Shown in pieces: positions 21,541 through 32,783 of a DNA stretch of 64,000 nucleotides. The notes beneath the pieces are model-generated. The model ran no database searches, was not told the DNA's origin, and saw only the letters and a program-made list of their open reading frames with translations. Where the stretch lies: contig CM062816.1 in assembly GCA_031772625.1 (NCBI GenBank), positions 635,622,352 to 635,686,351 on the forward strand, written 5' to 3'. The stretch's first letter is position 1; every line of letters begins with the position of its first letter. Source of the DNA: Pinus tabuliformis. Taxonomy: Eukaryota; Streptophyta; Pinopsida; Pinales; Pinaceae. A program made the translations under genes and the position numbers.

Positions 21541-22641
21541 TGTAGATATTTCACCTGTAAATCAAACTGGTAATCCAATGTACTAAAGCAAAACGCGTGA
21601 GCTACTTATACAAATCATTAAGCAGAAGAAAAATCGATTTCATGAGCAACATCAACCTTAAACACATATAAATGATTAAGAGAAATAATCACACATAACA
21701 CAGATATATCACTGGGGAAAGCACTAACATAAAACCCCCAATACTATATTATCAATCGAGTGGAAATCCTCTTCTGTTTACAAGAAATATCAGCTCAAGA
21801 GCTATCTTGTACTTCTTGCAATCAAAAGATGAAGATGATAGACTCACTATGCCTCCATATGTAGGAAACCATCCATCAATCCCCTATTTCCTTGTGCAAT
21901 TTTGATTGGGGTCCAATTCATAACATATTAGAATTTGGCCCCAAATCATACCTGTTGTCATCCATAGGTCCAACTATGCAATCCTTGAGGACACTAATTC
22001 CTCATACATGCAAGGAATATTCCATGGGAAGATCCAAGCATCTGATAGTACACTGTCCCTCATCTGATCTCAACTGGGTCTCTGACAGAAATGACATGCA
22101 ATAGTTATCCATGAGTGAATCTTCAGTTATCTAAAATAATAGTTGTCACATGCATGCAAGGATTAACAAACTATATTTTATTATTTTAACAACTTGTTAA
22201 AATAATCTAGCTGGACTTAACTAGTTGGAACTAAGTCAACTGATTCTCTCATTATAGAATTCATACTTATTCCCTCAATCAGTGGAGGAAATTAAGGATA
22301 AATTCCTCAATCAATGGGACAACTCATGTGCATGCTCCCAAAGACTTCAAATTCGAATTTCCTTAATTAGTTAACTCAACTGAATTAATTAATTAATATT
22401 TCCAACTACTGATAAGACCAAGATTAATTTTACTTCCTATAGATAAACTAGGGACTGTTATAAATAGGAAGGGACCCATAAATGCTATTTTTAGAACTTT
22501 CTATTTTTAGCAGTTTCACCTCTCACCTAAGGTGGCCAATGACCTCACTGGCCAAACTTCTATTTTTAGACATGCTATTTTTAGACATTCTATTTTTAGC
22601 AAATTCTAAATTTAGCATTTCTTGTTGCCCACTTTTCAACA
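21541..22641 (-). repeat. E3 3' LTR
   Basis: Starts tgtagatatttcacctg and ends cccacttttcaaca. The sequence right after it, ctccctctcaacaag, is the polypurine tract GAGAGGGAG on the minus strand, which primes plus-strand DNA. The end region repeats the phrase 'ctatttttaga' several times. Almost every segment can be aligned with 29677-30775. Confidence 0.92.
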
Positions 22642-22656
22642 CTCCCTCTCAACAAG
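22642..22656 (-). other. E3 polypurine tract
   Basis: The minus strand reads CTTGTTGAGAGGGAG immediately before the 3' LTR. The GAGAGGGAG core has the expected purine run, and its position defines the 3' LTR start at 22641. Confidence 0.85.
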
Positions 22657-22740
22657 AAAGGGATTATCAACAAACCCGATCCTGTCTCTGTGGAACTCAA
22701 ACTTGCCTTTTGACAATGCCTTTGTCAAAATATCTGCATC

Positions 22741-23340
22741 CTATTCCTTGGTCGAAATGTAGTTCAACATTATGATCCTCTTGACCACACAATCCCGTAG
22801 ATGATGATAGCGGATATCTATATGTTTAGACTTGTCATGAAACACTGGATTCTCATAGAGTTTAGTGCAACTCTGGTTATCACAATATACCACGATAGGA
22901 TCCATTATCTGACAAAACAATCCCACTAGAATCTTCCACATCCAGATGGCCTCACATGCAGCCTCACTAGCTGCCATGTACTCTTCCTCTACTGTGCTAA
23001 GTGCAACTGATCTCTGTTTCTGGCTATACCAAGAAACTACAGCTGATCCAAGGTTGAAGATTCCTACAGAAGTGCTCTTCCTTTCTAATGGACTACCTGC
23101 CCAATCTAAATCTGTGAAGCATTGGAGCTTCACCCCCTCTGTCTTCCTGTACCATAATCCATACTGTGTAGTTCTTCTGAGATATCTCAATACATGCTTT
23201 GTCACCTTCCAAAATAAGTTGGTTGGTTGAAACATAGCTTGACTCAGCTGGTTCATTGCAAAGCACAAACCCGGTCATGTGTTCACCAAATACATGAGTC
23301 AACCCACAAGTTGCCTATAAAAAATAGCAGCTACTACCTC
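22741..23340 (-). pseudogene. E3 RNase H
   Basis: Copia-type RNase H, which removes RNA after copying. Readable in one frame over 22741-23268: NLFWKVTKHVLRYLRRT, then CFTDLDWAGSPLERKSTSV with the first catalytic Asp, VALSTVEEEYMAASEAACEA with the Glu, and VYCDNQSCTKLYENP with the next Asp. The tail YHHLRDCVVKRI completes the domain. All these acidic residues are in place, so this is the best-preserved domain of E3. A frame change near 23270-23300 separates it from the linker and reverse transcriptase. Confidence 0.9.
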
Positions 23341-23364
23341 ACCTGAAGTAGCATCATCCTTCCT

Positions 23365-24100
23365 CTAGTTACTTGCTAGAGGAGTCTCCATAGGCTTGCA
23401 CATATCCATGTGGAAGTGCCTCGGTATCACATTGGCATACTTTCCTTGAGAAACTAATACTTCCCCATCTCTCTGCCACACCTCCATGCCTAGAAGGTAG
23501 TGCATGAGGCCCATGTCCTTCATCTCGAACTCTCTTGCTAGATTCTTCTTACAAGACTTGATCAACTAATCATCACATATCAAAATTAGATCATCGACAT
23601 AAAGTACAATAATCAATAGCTTACCATCTACAATGATCTCGTAGACGTACACATCTGCTTCAATCTTGGTGAAGCCTAACCTGATGAAATAGTTGTCGAT
23701 CCTGGTATACCAAGAATGGGGTGCTTGCTTTAGCCCATACAATGCTCGCTTGAGCCGACACACATGTGACTCACAATCGAAGGTCTCAAATCCCTTTGGC
23801 TGCTCTATGTATACCTCCTCCTCAATCTCTCCAATGAGGAATGTTGTCTTCACATCCATCTGATGGATCTGCCAACCCATTTGTGCTCATAGTGCTAGAA
23901 TTAATCTAATTGATGAGTACCTTGCAACAGGAGCAAAGGTCTCATAATATTCAACCCCTCAAGCTCCAAGAAACTACGAGCATAAAACTTACCTTCTGTT
24001 TCTCAATACTACCATCAGCTACCTGCTTTACATTGTAAAGCCATCGGGAAGTAACCACTGAATTGTCTCACAGTCTAGGAACAACATCCCATACACTATT
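23365..24100 (-). pseudogene. E3 reverse transcriptase
   Basis: Over 23566-23880 the frame shows QIHQMDVKTTFLIGEIEEEV, VYIEQPKGFE, RLKRALYGLKQAPHSWY and LLIIVLYVDDLILI. The YVDD active site and the first Asp (MDVKTTFL) are intact. The part at 23365-23565 continues with FEMKDMGLMHYLLGMEVW. Upstream, 24100-23880, the entry of the domain (SRWLYNVKQ) is readable with stops. Stops near 23566 and 23885 prevent expression. Copia elements place reverse transcriptase after integrase, as here. Confidence 0.9.
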
Positions 24101-24123
24101 CCATATGATGGAATCATACTCCT

Positions 24124-25480
24124 CTACCATCGCACCACCCAAACTGGCTGTTGCACTGCCTCCTCAAAAGAAGAAGGCTCGGTTGCTACACACTCCCCAA
24201 CCAGGGCCATGTAGCCAGTGTATCTATCAGGAGATCTCCTCTGTCTGCGCTGAGAGGATGGCTGCCCCACATTCTCTCTCACATCCTGTATCAACCTGTC
24301 AGATTCCCGAGAGCATTTCCGCCCCTCTCTAGAAGACTCTCCAATAGTGGTAATCTCCACAACTGGAATCTCTGCATGCGGCAGCTCCACATCATCAGGA
24401 GGCTCCTCCTCCTTGGGAAATAATATTTCCTCATCATCACTATGCAACTCAAGCTCCCTCTCAAGTGATGCTCACATGGCTCGCTGCTCATTGAACTTCA
24501 GATCCCCGCGCACTACAGTCCTCTTGCTGGTAGGCAGAAACACATGATAGTTGTGAGGTGTATCTGTGTACCCCACAAGTATTCCCAACTCAGCTGTTGG
24601 GTCTAACTTCTTCCAAGCGTCTTTGGTCACATGATAGATGATTGGTGATCCAAATATGTGGAAGTGACTCACATATCGTCTCTTCCCTGAAAAAGCCTCC
24701 ATAGGTGTCTTCATCCCTAAAATACGATAAGGACTTATGTTCTGAAGATATGTTGTTGTATTACATGCCTCAGCCGACAGATGAAGTGGTAGGCCTTGGT
24801 CATGCAACATCGATCGAGCTATGCCCACAATAGATATGTTCTTCCTTTCAACCACCCCATTCTATTATGGGTTAAGAGGTGCCGTGAGTTACTATTTAAT
24901 TCCTTCTGAAGCACAGAAGTCCTTAAACTACTAGGAAATATACTCTCCATTGTTATCACATCACAAGGCCTTTACTTTCATCCCTGATTCTTTCTCTGCC
25001 AAAGCTTTGAACTAACAAAACTTGAAGAAGGTTTGATCTTTCTTTTGCATGAAGTAGATCCAACATCTATGAGAAAAATCATCAACAAAAATAACATAAT
25101 ACCTTTGCTTTCCGATGGAGGCTGTAGAGAAGGGCCCGCATACATCTGAATGAACTCACTCCAGAACTGCTCCTGCTCTACCATTTCGATCATGAAGAGA
25201 AAATTTTGCATACTTACCCAAAGTGCAACCCTTGCATGTGCTCACTTGCTCCAGCTTGCACTTAGGTAATTCGATAGAAATTTGCTACATGATCTTCAAG
25301 GCCCCATGATGCAAGTGGCCCAGTCTCCTATGCCATAACTCACCAATATCTTGGCCATGCATCACCTCTGCTTTGGAACTCAAAGTAGCACCGTCTTCTA
25401 CCTATAACTTATAGAGATTTTTAACTCAAATCCCCATTTTTTTGGTCTTTCCAGTGCTGATATGCCTTATGAAAACCTTT
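24124..25480 (-). pseudogene. E3 integrase
   Basis: Integrase inserts the cDNA into the genome. The zinc-binding start is readable near 25360-25200 (HRRLGHL, CKGCTLGKYAKF), then the core with HSDVCGPFSTAS and VIFVDDFSHR. It is broken by stops and by a GAG-like change before NNGEY. The open part 24855-24472 has MVERKNISIVGIARSML, ACNTTTYLQN and FHIFGSPIIYHV, followed by the C-terminal linker at 24447-24124 rich in Glu, Arg and Ser. Frame changes occur near 24460 and 24970. Confidence 0.85.
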
Positions 25481-25500
25481 CCCAAACTAAGGACTACATC

Positions 25501-25917
25501 CTAGAGTTTATCCTCAAGCATAACAATAGACACAAGATTCTTTTTCAGCCTTGGTACATACATAACATTAGAAAGAGAGAGGGGAGAACCATGCTCCCTC
25601 TGAAACACAACTGTACCTTCACCCGAGATATGGTACCTTCCGTCATCACCCATCTCAATCCATATCTGGAGATCCTTCTCCTCCAAAGTGCTGAAAATAG
25701 TCTTGTCACCTGACATGTGGAAAGAAGCTCCACTATCCAAGTACCAAACACATCCCATGACGGATGAAACCATGCATGCAATAAGTGAGAAATCCATTTC
25801 AAATTGTGAAGCTAGAGCATCACCATCAGATTCCTTGGAGGAAAATTTCCTGGACTTCTTCCTCTTTAGGCAAATAGCAGCATAGTGACCCAAATCATGA
25901 CAATGAAAGCATCTCAC
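25501..25917 (-). pseudogene. E3 gag end and protease
   Basis: One open frame of 138 codons starts with a CCHC knuckle (CFHCHDLGHYAAIC) that closes gag and binds RNA. It is followed by a basic linker and then the aspartic protease: VWYLDSGASFHMSG carries the catalytic DSG. GEGTVVFQREHGSP and MYVPRLKKNLVSI are the conserved later parts. Protease is intact over this span. The frame stops where integrase should begin. Confidence 0.92.
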
Positions 25918-26257
25918 CTTTCACTTGTCAAAACTCCTCCCTCTTTAAGAAGACTTGTATTGGCATTCCTTCCCTTTCCCTTTCTTAGCTTTAGATGCTA
26001 AAGCCAAGTTCTCTTCATCATGAAGATCCATCTCTAGTGTTCCGTCTGATCTCCTCCTGCATCAAATCCGACCACAGTCATTCCCAATTTGGCAGTTTGT
26101 CCCTTCCATTCATTAAGTCCCGGTAGTTATGCCAACTCTTAGGAAGGCCAAGGAGTGCTAGACTCATAATATCATCAGCTGCGGTAGTGATCCCTATGCT
26201 TGCAAGCTCATCTCTGCAGTTGGTGAGCTTGGTTAGAAATGTAGTGATCGTATCGCG
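25918..26257 (-). pseudogene. E3 gag, C-terminal part
   Basis: Continues gag on the minus strand from the E4 insertion point. Readable landmarks are TITTFLTKLTNCRDELAS at 26250, ALLGLPKSWHNYRDLMN near 26150, and LPNWE followed by a stop. These fit the UBN2-type gag domain of copia elements. Together with 29230-29590 it forms one gag, cut by E4. Several stops lie near 26075 and 26020. Confidence 0.85.
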
Positions 26258-27499
26258 TGTTGAAATTTGGTACTGGAGGACAGGTGGTTCCCTAAGGCTT
26301 CGATCTTTGGCCTAGGGAAAATTGTCCAAAAGAATTTATTTTTTCTCCTAAAGTGACTTTATAATTTTTATAAAGTCAAATCTAATTTAGAAGTGACTTT
26401 AAGTGATAAAGTTACTAAAGTCTAATTTTAAAGTGACTTTCATAAAGTCAATGTAAAATTAGAAATGAAAAGTGACTTTTGAAATAAATGACTAAGTGGG
26501 TCTTTATTAAAGTGGGGTGAATTAAAAGATAGAAAGTGAGATTTAAATGAGCATTTAATCTCAGCCCTAGATCTCAATCTATTCCAGCCATTGGATTTAG
26601 AGATTCCCCAAAAGTCACTTAAGGTTAGATTAAAGGAGGAAAATGAGGAAAAGGTCATTCATTCTTTCATGAGCAGATTGAGAGAAGGAGAGAAAGAGAG
26701 CAAGGGAGATTTCTAGACAGGCAGGAGAAGGAGGCAGCAGCGTGGCACACATACCAAGGTAGCATTTTAGCAAATCCATACAACTGAGTTAGCACATAGT
26801 GAAAGGCAGATATTGGGCACAATTTTCTAGAAATTTGTACAGTAAGTGCACAGAAATCAAGGAGCAGAAATCCGTATAGCAAGTGGTTGTACCTTGGCAT
26901 GCAAATCAAGGCTAATCCGTACAACGTATTTATGGCAAATCCATACTGCTGGTTTTTTCTGCACGTAAATCAATGAAATCCGTACAACGTATTTATGGTA
27001 GCTTGCACGCTTTTCTAGGTAGGCCGTACAACAACATTTAAGGCTGAAATTTGGGCAAAAAAGTTGAGGAGGTGGTACATCATTTATTAATGTTATGTTT
27101 TGCTATTTGCAAGTTTTTCCAGTTGGTTGGGAGGCACAAAAAACGAAATAAGTTGTAAAAGTTTGCTTGTTGATTTTTTGCTGAATATTTCTCACTGTAA
27201 AAAGCATTTTCCAGAAATAAGAAGGAGCTTTCGAACTGGTTTTCCCCAAGAGTTGTAGGGTGTTTTTCTAGGGTCACCTTGACCAAAAATCACTGTGTTT
27301 AAATGAGTTAAATGTCTATTTGTATGTGCTCATTTTTATTTCTTCATTTTCCAGTATTCTGTACTTTTTCCAGAATTTGTGTTTTCAGCAAAATTTATTT
27401 TTCAATTGTTAAATGTATGGATATGGGAAAGGGCATTTAACTATTTGGAAGAAAGAAGGTGAAACTCAAAACCGTGGTGGGAAATGAGAAGTTTTTACA
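26258..27499 (+). repeat. E4 5' LTR
   Basis: Starts TGTTGAAATTTGGTACTGG and ends GTTTTTACA, 1.24 kb. Near the start (26335-26460) lie several copies of a unit containing aaagtgactttataa or aagtgacttt with inverted aaagtca parts. The same units in other numbers are found in the E5 LTRs. The LTR aligns with 55186-56444 read on the other strand. Confidence 0.9.
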
Positions 27500-27516
27500 T
27501 GGTATTAGAGCTTAAG
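27500..27516 (+). other. E4 primer-binding site
   Basis: TGGTATTAGAGCTTAAG follows the LTR end TTTTTACA directly. It matches the copia site for initiator methionine tRNA except for a few bases, and it fixes orientation. Confidence 0.9.
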
Positions 27517-27660
27517 TGTTGAAGTGCAGTTTGGGACAGCAAGGAGGAAAATTACAGCCTGCTGATTTTTCACTCAGAAAATTTCAGCAAGCTGATTTTT
27601 CACAAACAACAGTTTTATCATTACTACATCAGTGCTATTTTTCAGTTTTAGGATAGCAGG

Positions 27661-29229
27661 ATGTCATTGGGATTGAGGGTGGAGGATAGGTTGGATGGGC
27701 ATACAAATTACAGTGTTTGGAAGGAGAGAATGCAGAGTATCTTTGAGGAGGTAGAAGTCTGGGACATCATGGTGCATACCACACAGAACCCTGTTGTTGT
27801 GCCTACTGATGCCACTCAGTTGGTTGATTATAATAAAAAGAGAAGCAAGGGTAAGAGACTAATTCTAGACGCAGTCAAAGACCATTGCATTCTTCATGTG
27901 AGAGGAAAGAGAAATACCCATGAGATGTAGACAACATTGTCCAATCTCTACCAGAGTACCAATGGGAACTAGAAAATGGTCCTCAAGGAGAAGCTGAAGA
28001 CCATTAAGATGCGTAATGATAGTGTAGTTGGATATCTCACAAAGATTACTAATGTAAGAGATGAGTTGGCAGCAGTTGGAGAGGTCATTCCACCCAATAA
28101 GTTGGTGCAGATTGTAGTGAATGGCCTCCCCCGTTCATGGATTAACTTTGTTGATGGGGTTTGTGCACGTGAGACCCTTCCCACATGGAAGAGGTTTCGG
28201 GATGATTGCATTCAGACAGAGATCAGGAAAGGTCAGCTTGGGGCAACCAAGCCAGTTGAGCAAGATGAGGATGTAGCACTGTTGGCAGGAGGCAAGAAAG
28301 GCAAAGGGAAGAAGCATGCTTCCACAAGAAATGGTGGGGGCAAAGGAAAAGGTAAAGGGAAACAGGATAACGCACAAAAGGACTATTCCAAGGTGAAGTG
28401 TTGGAATTGTCAAAAGATGGGACACTATGCAATTGTGTGTCTGGAGAAGAAGAAGAAGAAGGGGAAGAACCAGAGCATGGCAGCTTCAACAGAGAATGAG
28501 GACTTTGCAAACCATTTTGACCAGGAGTTTGTATTCACTGCGTATGAGTTCTCTAATGCAGGATCACCTACCACACAGGTTCAGTGGGAGCATGTTTTTC
28601 CCTCGATTAGCGGATCATCTTCGGGTATCTGGTATGTGGGAAGTGGGGCTTCACGTCACATGACAGGAGTCCCTCAGTACTTCTCAGAGCTTTCAGACAG
28701 TGCCACTGATATAGACGTAGTACTCGGTGATGACAGAGTTGTTAGAGCAGTCGGGGTGGGGAAACTAACATTTCAGAGGGAATCCAAACCTCCCTTGAAG
28801 GTGTTAGATGTTCTTTATGTGCCAGGGATAAGGAAGAACCTCATATCTATCTCAGCTTTAGAGGACAGAGGATATGAGGTACTGCTCAAGGGAGGATAGG
28901 CGTTGAGGTATCCTAGGGGAACTCCAGCTAATTCAGCTAGAGTGATAGGTGTACGCCATGCAAAGGTGTACAAGTTTGCATTCCAGCCCCTTTTGGCATT
29001 GAGTAGTAGTACCGACAACAGAGCTAGCAGTTCTGAGTTGTATGAGATTTGGCACCGTAGGATAGGGCATATGTATCATGGATCCTTAAGGACCTTGTGG
29101 GAGATCACTACAGGTGTGCCAGATTTTAGTACTGATCACTTTGATACTTGCAGAGGATGTGTGATGGGCAAGTTTTCCAAATCCCCTTTTCCCAGTAGTG
29201 ACAACAGAGCGACTGGGATACTTGATCTT
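27661..29229 (+). pseudogene. E4 gag-protease-integrase start
   Basis: A single frame starts at ATG 27661 (MSLGLRVEDRLDGHTNYSVW) and stays in register to the break, interrupted by TAG at 27928, 27970 and 28897. Gag landmarks: LILDAVKDHCILHVRG, VLKEKLKTIKMRNDS, NVRDELAAVGE and a Gly/Lys-rich basic stretch before the knuckle CWNCQKMGHYAIVC at about 28399. The protease follows with WYVGSGASRHMTG near 28630, where the catalytic Asp of DSG is Gly. The integrase zinc finger is WHRRIGHMYHG to CRGCVMGKFSKSPF. The frame then runs into E3 gag sequence at 29221-29229. Loss of the protease Asp means even the gag part could not mature. Confidence 0.93.
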
Positions 29230-29592
29230 TCCAAGCTTGTCCTTCAGTGCCAGGCTCCTCTGATCACTGCTATTCTGATATAAACCTTTCAATGTTTTCC
29301 ACATTGCAAATAGAGTCTCCTTCCCATGGAGGCTCGAGACTATGTGATCTTGAATTCCCTCTAGGATGGTTCTCCTAGCTCTAGCCACATTCTTCTTCCA
29401 GTCTGTAGCCTGAGTAGCATCAGTAGGCTTGGGGACATCTTGATCAATGAAGTCCTTAATGCCATTAGCTTCCAATACTGCCTCCATGCGATCCTTCCAA
29501 GCTATGTAGTTTGAGCTGCAATCAAGGGCATACTCAAGCCTCAACACAATGAAGGCTATTTGGATGAAATCCGAACTGTGATGAGAACTAGA
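29230..29592 (-). pseudogene. E3 gag, N-terminal part
   Basis: The minus strand encodes the first part of copia gag: RLEYALDCSSNYIAWKDRME, then IKDFIDQDVPKPTDATQAT, ARRTILEGIQDHIVSSLHGK and LYQNSSDQRSLALKDKLGKI. It reads openly from about 29590, but the start codon is not clear because the N-terminus is damaged. It ends at the E4 junction in the middle of the domain; about three codons appear to be missing relative to the part at 26257. Confidence 0.9.
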
Positions 29593-29660
29593 TATCTATA
29601 TCCCAAATAATAAACTTTGACTTTCTTTCTCTTGCTTGCATACTATTCCTTGCTTGATTA

Positions 29661-29676
29661 GTTGTGCTCTAAACCA
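29661..29676 (-). other. E3 primer-binding site
   Basis: The minus strand reads TGGTTTAGAGCACAAC right after the LTR end. It resembles the initiator methionine tRNA site and marks the inner edge of the 5' LTR. Confidence 0.8.
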
Positions 29677-30775
29677 TGTAGAAATTTCACCTGTAGATCA
29701 AATTGGTAATGCAATGTACTAAAGAAAAACACATGAGCTACTTCTACAAATCATTAAGCAGAAGCAAAATCTATTTCATGAGAAACATCAGCCATAAACA
29801 CATATAACTGATCAAGAGAAATAATCACACATAAGACAGATATATCATTGGGGGAAGCACCAGCATAAAACCCCCAACATTGTATTATCAATCAAGTGGA
29901 AATCCTCTTCTATTTACAAAAAGTATCAGCTCAAGAGTTATCATGTACTTCCTACAATCAAAAGATGAGGATTATACACTCAATATGCCTCAATATGTAG
30001 GTAACCATCCATCAATCCCCTATTTCCTTATGCAATTTTGATTGGGGTCCAATTCATAACATATGAGTATTAGCCCCAAATCATACCTGCTGTCAACCAT
30101 AGGTCAAACTATGCAATCCTTGAGGACACTAGTTCCTCATACATACAAGGAATATTCCATGGGAGGATCCAAGCATTTGATAGTACACTATCACTCATCT
30201 GATCTCAACTAATTCTCTGACAGTACTGACATGCAACAATTATCCATGAGTGAATCCTCAGTTATCTAAAATAATAGTTGTCACATGCATGCAAGCATTA
30301 ACAGACTATATTTTATTATTTTAACAACTTGTTAAAATAATCTAACTCGACTTGACTAGTTAGAACTAATTCAACTGATTCTCTCATTATATAACTCATA
30401 CTTATTCCCTCAATCATGGAGGAAATTAAGGATAAAGTCCTCAATCAGTTGGACAACTCATGAGCATGCTCACGAAGACTTCAAATTCTAATTTCCTTAA
30501 CTAATTAACTCAACTGAATTAATTAATTAATATTTCCAACCACTATTAAGACTAAGATTAATTTTACTTCCTATAGATAGACTAGGGACCGATATAAATA
30601 GGAAGGGAGCTAGAAATGCTACTTTTAGAACTTTCTATTTTTAACAGTTTCACCTCTCACCCAAGGTGGCCAATGACCTCACTAGCCAAACTGCTATTTC
30701 TAGACATGCTATTTTTAGACATTCTATTTTTAGCACATTCTAAATTTAGCATTTCTTGTTGCCCACTTTTCAACA
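29677..30775 (-). repeat. E3 5' LTR
   Basis: Starts tgtagaaatttcacctg and ends ttttcaaca at 30775, next to the target-duplication copy tcttc. It is 1,099 bases against 1,101 in the partner. It includes the same internal landmarks (ggggaagcaccagcataaaaccccc, cctcactagccaaact), each slightly changed. Confidence 0.92.
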
Positions 30776-31396
30776 TCTTCTAGACCTACGATTTGGGATC
30801 TTTTAAGGCTTTCTTTGATGGCATTAAGCCCTCACTTTGTTGTGTTATAGAAGTGTCTTTCATGATAGTGTAGGAGCCTCTCTTCAATGTGGTAAGAGTC
30901 CTCCATGACTGTGGCTAGGGTATGTTTCATTGACTGAATTTTAGAGGTGTCTCTGATAAGACTCCTCTTGAGTGCATATAAAAACCTCCTTTACTGGGTA
31001 GAGGTGTCTCCTCCTAGGATTACGTAGAGCCTTCTTTTACTCCTAGTAGGGCTAGGGCTAGATCTCCTCTATGGCAGTCTATTCTCCTATAGATCCCTCC
31101 TACCACAGAAACCCAAACAAGTGGTGAGAGATCCAAAGAGATGTGTCCAAATTACTAGAAGACATCTTCTATTTTTAATAAAATGTTGAGGACAAGTGGG
31201 GGTAATTTGGTCGCACCACAACCTTTACCAATTATCACATAACACAAATAAATGCATATCTTCATGAATAAATTGTGGGAATATATGATCTTTAGATCAA
31301 TCCTACACCTCTTGGTGAGAGGAATCCAACAAATATCAACTGCCAAAAATAAGAAGACCCATGTGGATTTTGGCCCTAGTTTCCAATTCTAATGCA
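30776..31396 (-). repeat. LTR0, last part
   Basis: Continues the type-A LTR at the point where it was broken at 21540 (tctagacctacgatttggg against cgacctgaggttaggg in LTR1) and ends ccaattctaatgca. The ccctctcaactagg that follows is the polypurine tract of I1 on the minus strand. Confidence 0.85.
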
Positions 31397-32112
31397 CCCT
31401 CTCAACTAGGAAGAACTCCATTTCCTAATCCATATCCGAGTCTGTACTTTCTCTGCCATGAGTGCCCTATAGTGCTCTGCTAAATTATGAATAAGAAGAA
31501 GTGATCGAGAATGTATCATACCATTCTCTAGTGACCCGAAGTGAGTCCCATATAAAGAGAGTGTCTCATACCACTCTTACTAATCCAAAATCAGTTCCAA
31601 ATAAAGAGAGTGTCTCATACCACTTTTATTGACCTAAAGTTAGTTCCAATTGGTCCTAGATCAATATCATCCCAACATAGGGAGTACGGTAGTACACGAT
31701 GCATCCATCGGTAGTACTATGGTCCCTATCCTCATTTCCTTGCTCATTGACGAGATGAGAGGTACTTCCTATGAGTATGAGACAACATGGGTAGGATGTC
31801 TCAGTAGTAGAAGGATGAACCACTCATGTTCCGTAGATTTCGCCATGGGGTATCTCGTGGGAAGGCTAAACCACTCACCTTGTACACAACGAATCACTAT
31901 GGGAAGGATGAACCACTCACCTTATGACTAGCACGAGAAGGATGAACCACTCATTGTGTCTACATAACAAACCACTAGGGGAAGGCTGAACCACTCACCC
32001 TATGGTTTTTCATCACTCCAAGAAGTACCCCATGCCCCCCAAAGCTCCGAGAGCTAATTATCCATATCATACATGACCCTGAGGAGAGGGCCTCTCCACG
32101 ACTCGTAGTCAT
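31397..32112 (-). repeat. I1 leader with short tandem repeats
   Basis: This stretch lies between the polypurine tract and RNase H and has no coding capacity. It contains two families of short repeats. One, of about 50 bases, is built around agagagtgtctcataccact (near 31558 and 31605). The other is built around gaaccactcacc (about 31815-32005, five or so copies). The same design recurs at 36120-36740 and 44100-44720, so it is a stable part of this subfamily. Confidence 0.75.
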
Positions 32113-32780
32113 TCTTGAAAAGTCAAGAACTTTTCCTTTTCGAGTGGGCTCATCTGAATATAGCCTACCTACGTATTATTCCCAATGTGATGGATCCTTC
32201 TTGTGCCTTGTTGTACGAAATCCCAGATAAAGTGGTACTTGATGTCTATATTCTTGGAGAGATCATAGAACACAGGACTCCTCAACAATCGAATCCCACT
32301 CTCGTTGTCACAGAAGATCACAGTGGTATCGAGCACGTGTCCAAACAACTCACTTAGGAGCTTCTCCAATGATACATATTCACACGATACCATACTCGGA
32401 GCTATGTATCTAGCCTTAGCGCTGCTCAAAGAAACCGACTTCTACGTCGTGCTCATCCAGGACATTGAAGCAAAACCCAAAGAAAAATAGCACTCAAAAG
32501 TGCTTTTCCGATCCACCATAGTGCATGCCTAATTAGCATCACAATAACAATGTATTCTCACATTTCCAACAATGTATCTCAGTCCATGAGTGATTGTGCC
32601 CCAAAGATATCTCAGAAGATTCTCGGTACCAATCAAGTGAGGCTAAACCATAGATGAGTTCAACATGCTAACTGGAAAACATATATCTAGATCGGAGTTC
32701 ACCGAGAACATCAATGCTACTATGACTTGACGAAACTCTGAGGAATTTCTCAAATCAGGTTCGGTAACACTAACACATAA
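32113..32780 (-). pseudogene. I1 RNase H remnant
   Basis: Landmarks on the minus strand: GLRYIVGNVRIHCYCDAN near 32590-32540 with the first Asp, SLSSAKARYIAPSMVSCEYV in 32429-32169, FGHVLDTTVIFCDNESGIRL with a further Asp, and IDIKYHFIWDFV. The acidic positions are mostly kept but the usual Glu of 'AEAEY' is Lys. A stop follows DAN, and more stops divide the rest. Confidence 0.85.
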
Positions 32781-32783
32781 TTT

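Larger units (their letters stand above)
26258..29229 (+). mobile_element. E4, truncated copia element inside E3 gag
   Basis: A plus-strand element with a complete 5' LTR (26258-27499), primer-binding site, gag, protease and the start of integrase. Everything beyond the integrase zinc finger, including the 3' LTR, is missing. The right edge lies in a 9-base word (cttgatctt, 29221-29229) that fits both the E4 integrase frame and E3 gag. E5 (50-56 kb) belongs to the same family. The coding part is better preserved than in other elements here, with three stops and no frameshift in about 1.57 kb. Confidence 0.9.
21541..30775 (-). mobile_element. E3, copia LTR retrotransposon nested in LTR0
   Basis: A 9.2-kb element with two LTRs of 1.1 kb (21541-22641 and 29677-30775), each beginning TG and ending CA. 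Target duplication: tcttt at 21536-21540 against tcttc at 30776-30780. The minus strand carries gag, protease, integrase, reverse transcriptase and RNase H in copia order. E4 interrupts gag. The LTRs differ at roughly one base in ten over the first 90 positions I compared, so insertion is old. All coding parts carry stops. Confidence 0.92.

Noticed and set aside
24063..24547. Plus-strand frames opposite E3 integrase
   Set aside because: Shadow frames of the minus-strand linker between integrase and reverse transcriptase.
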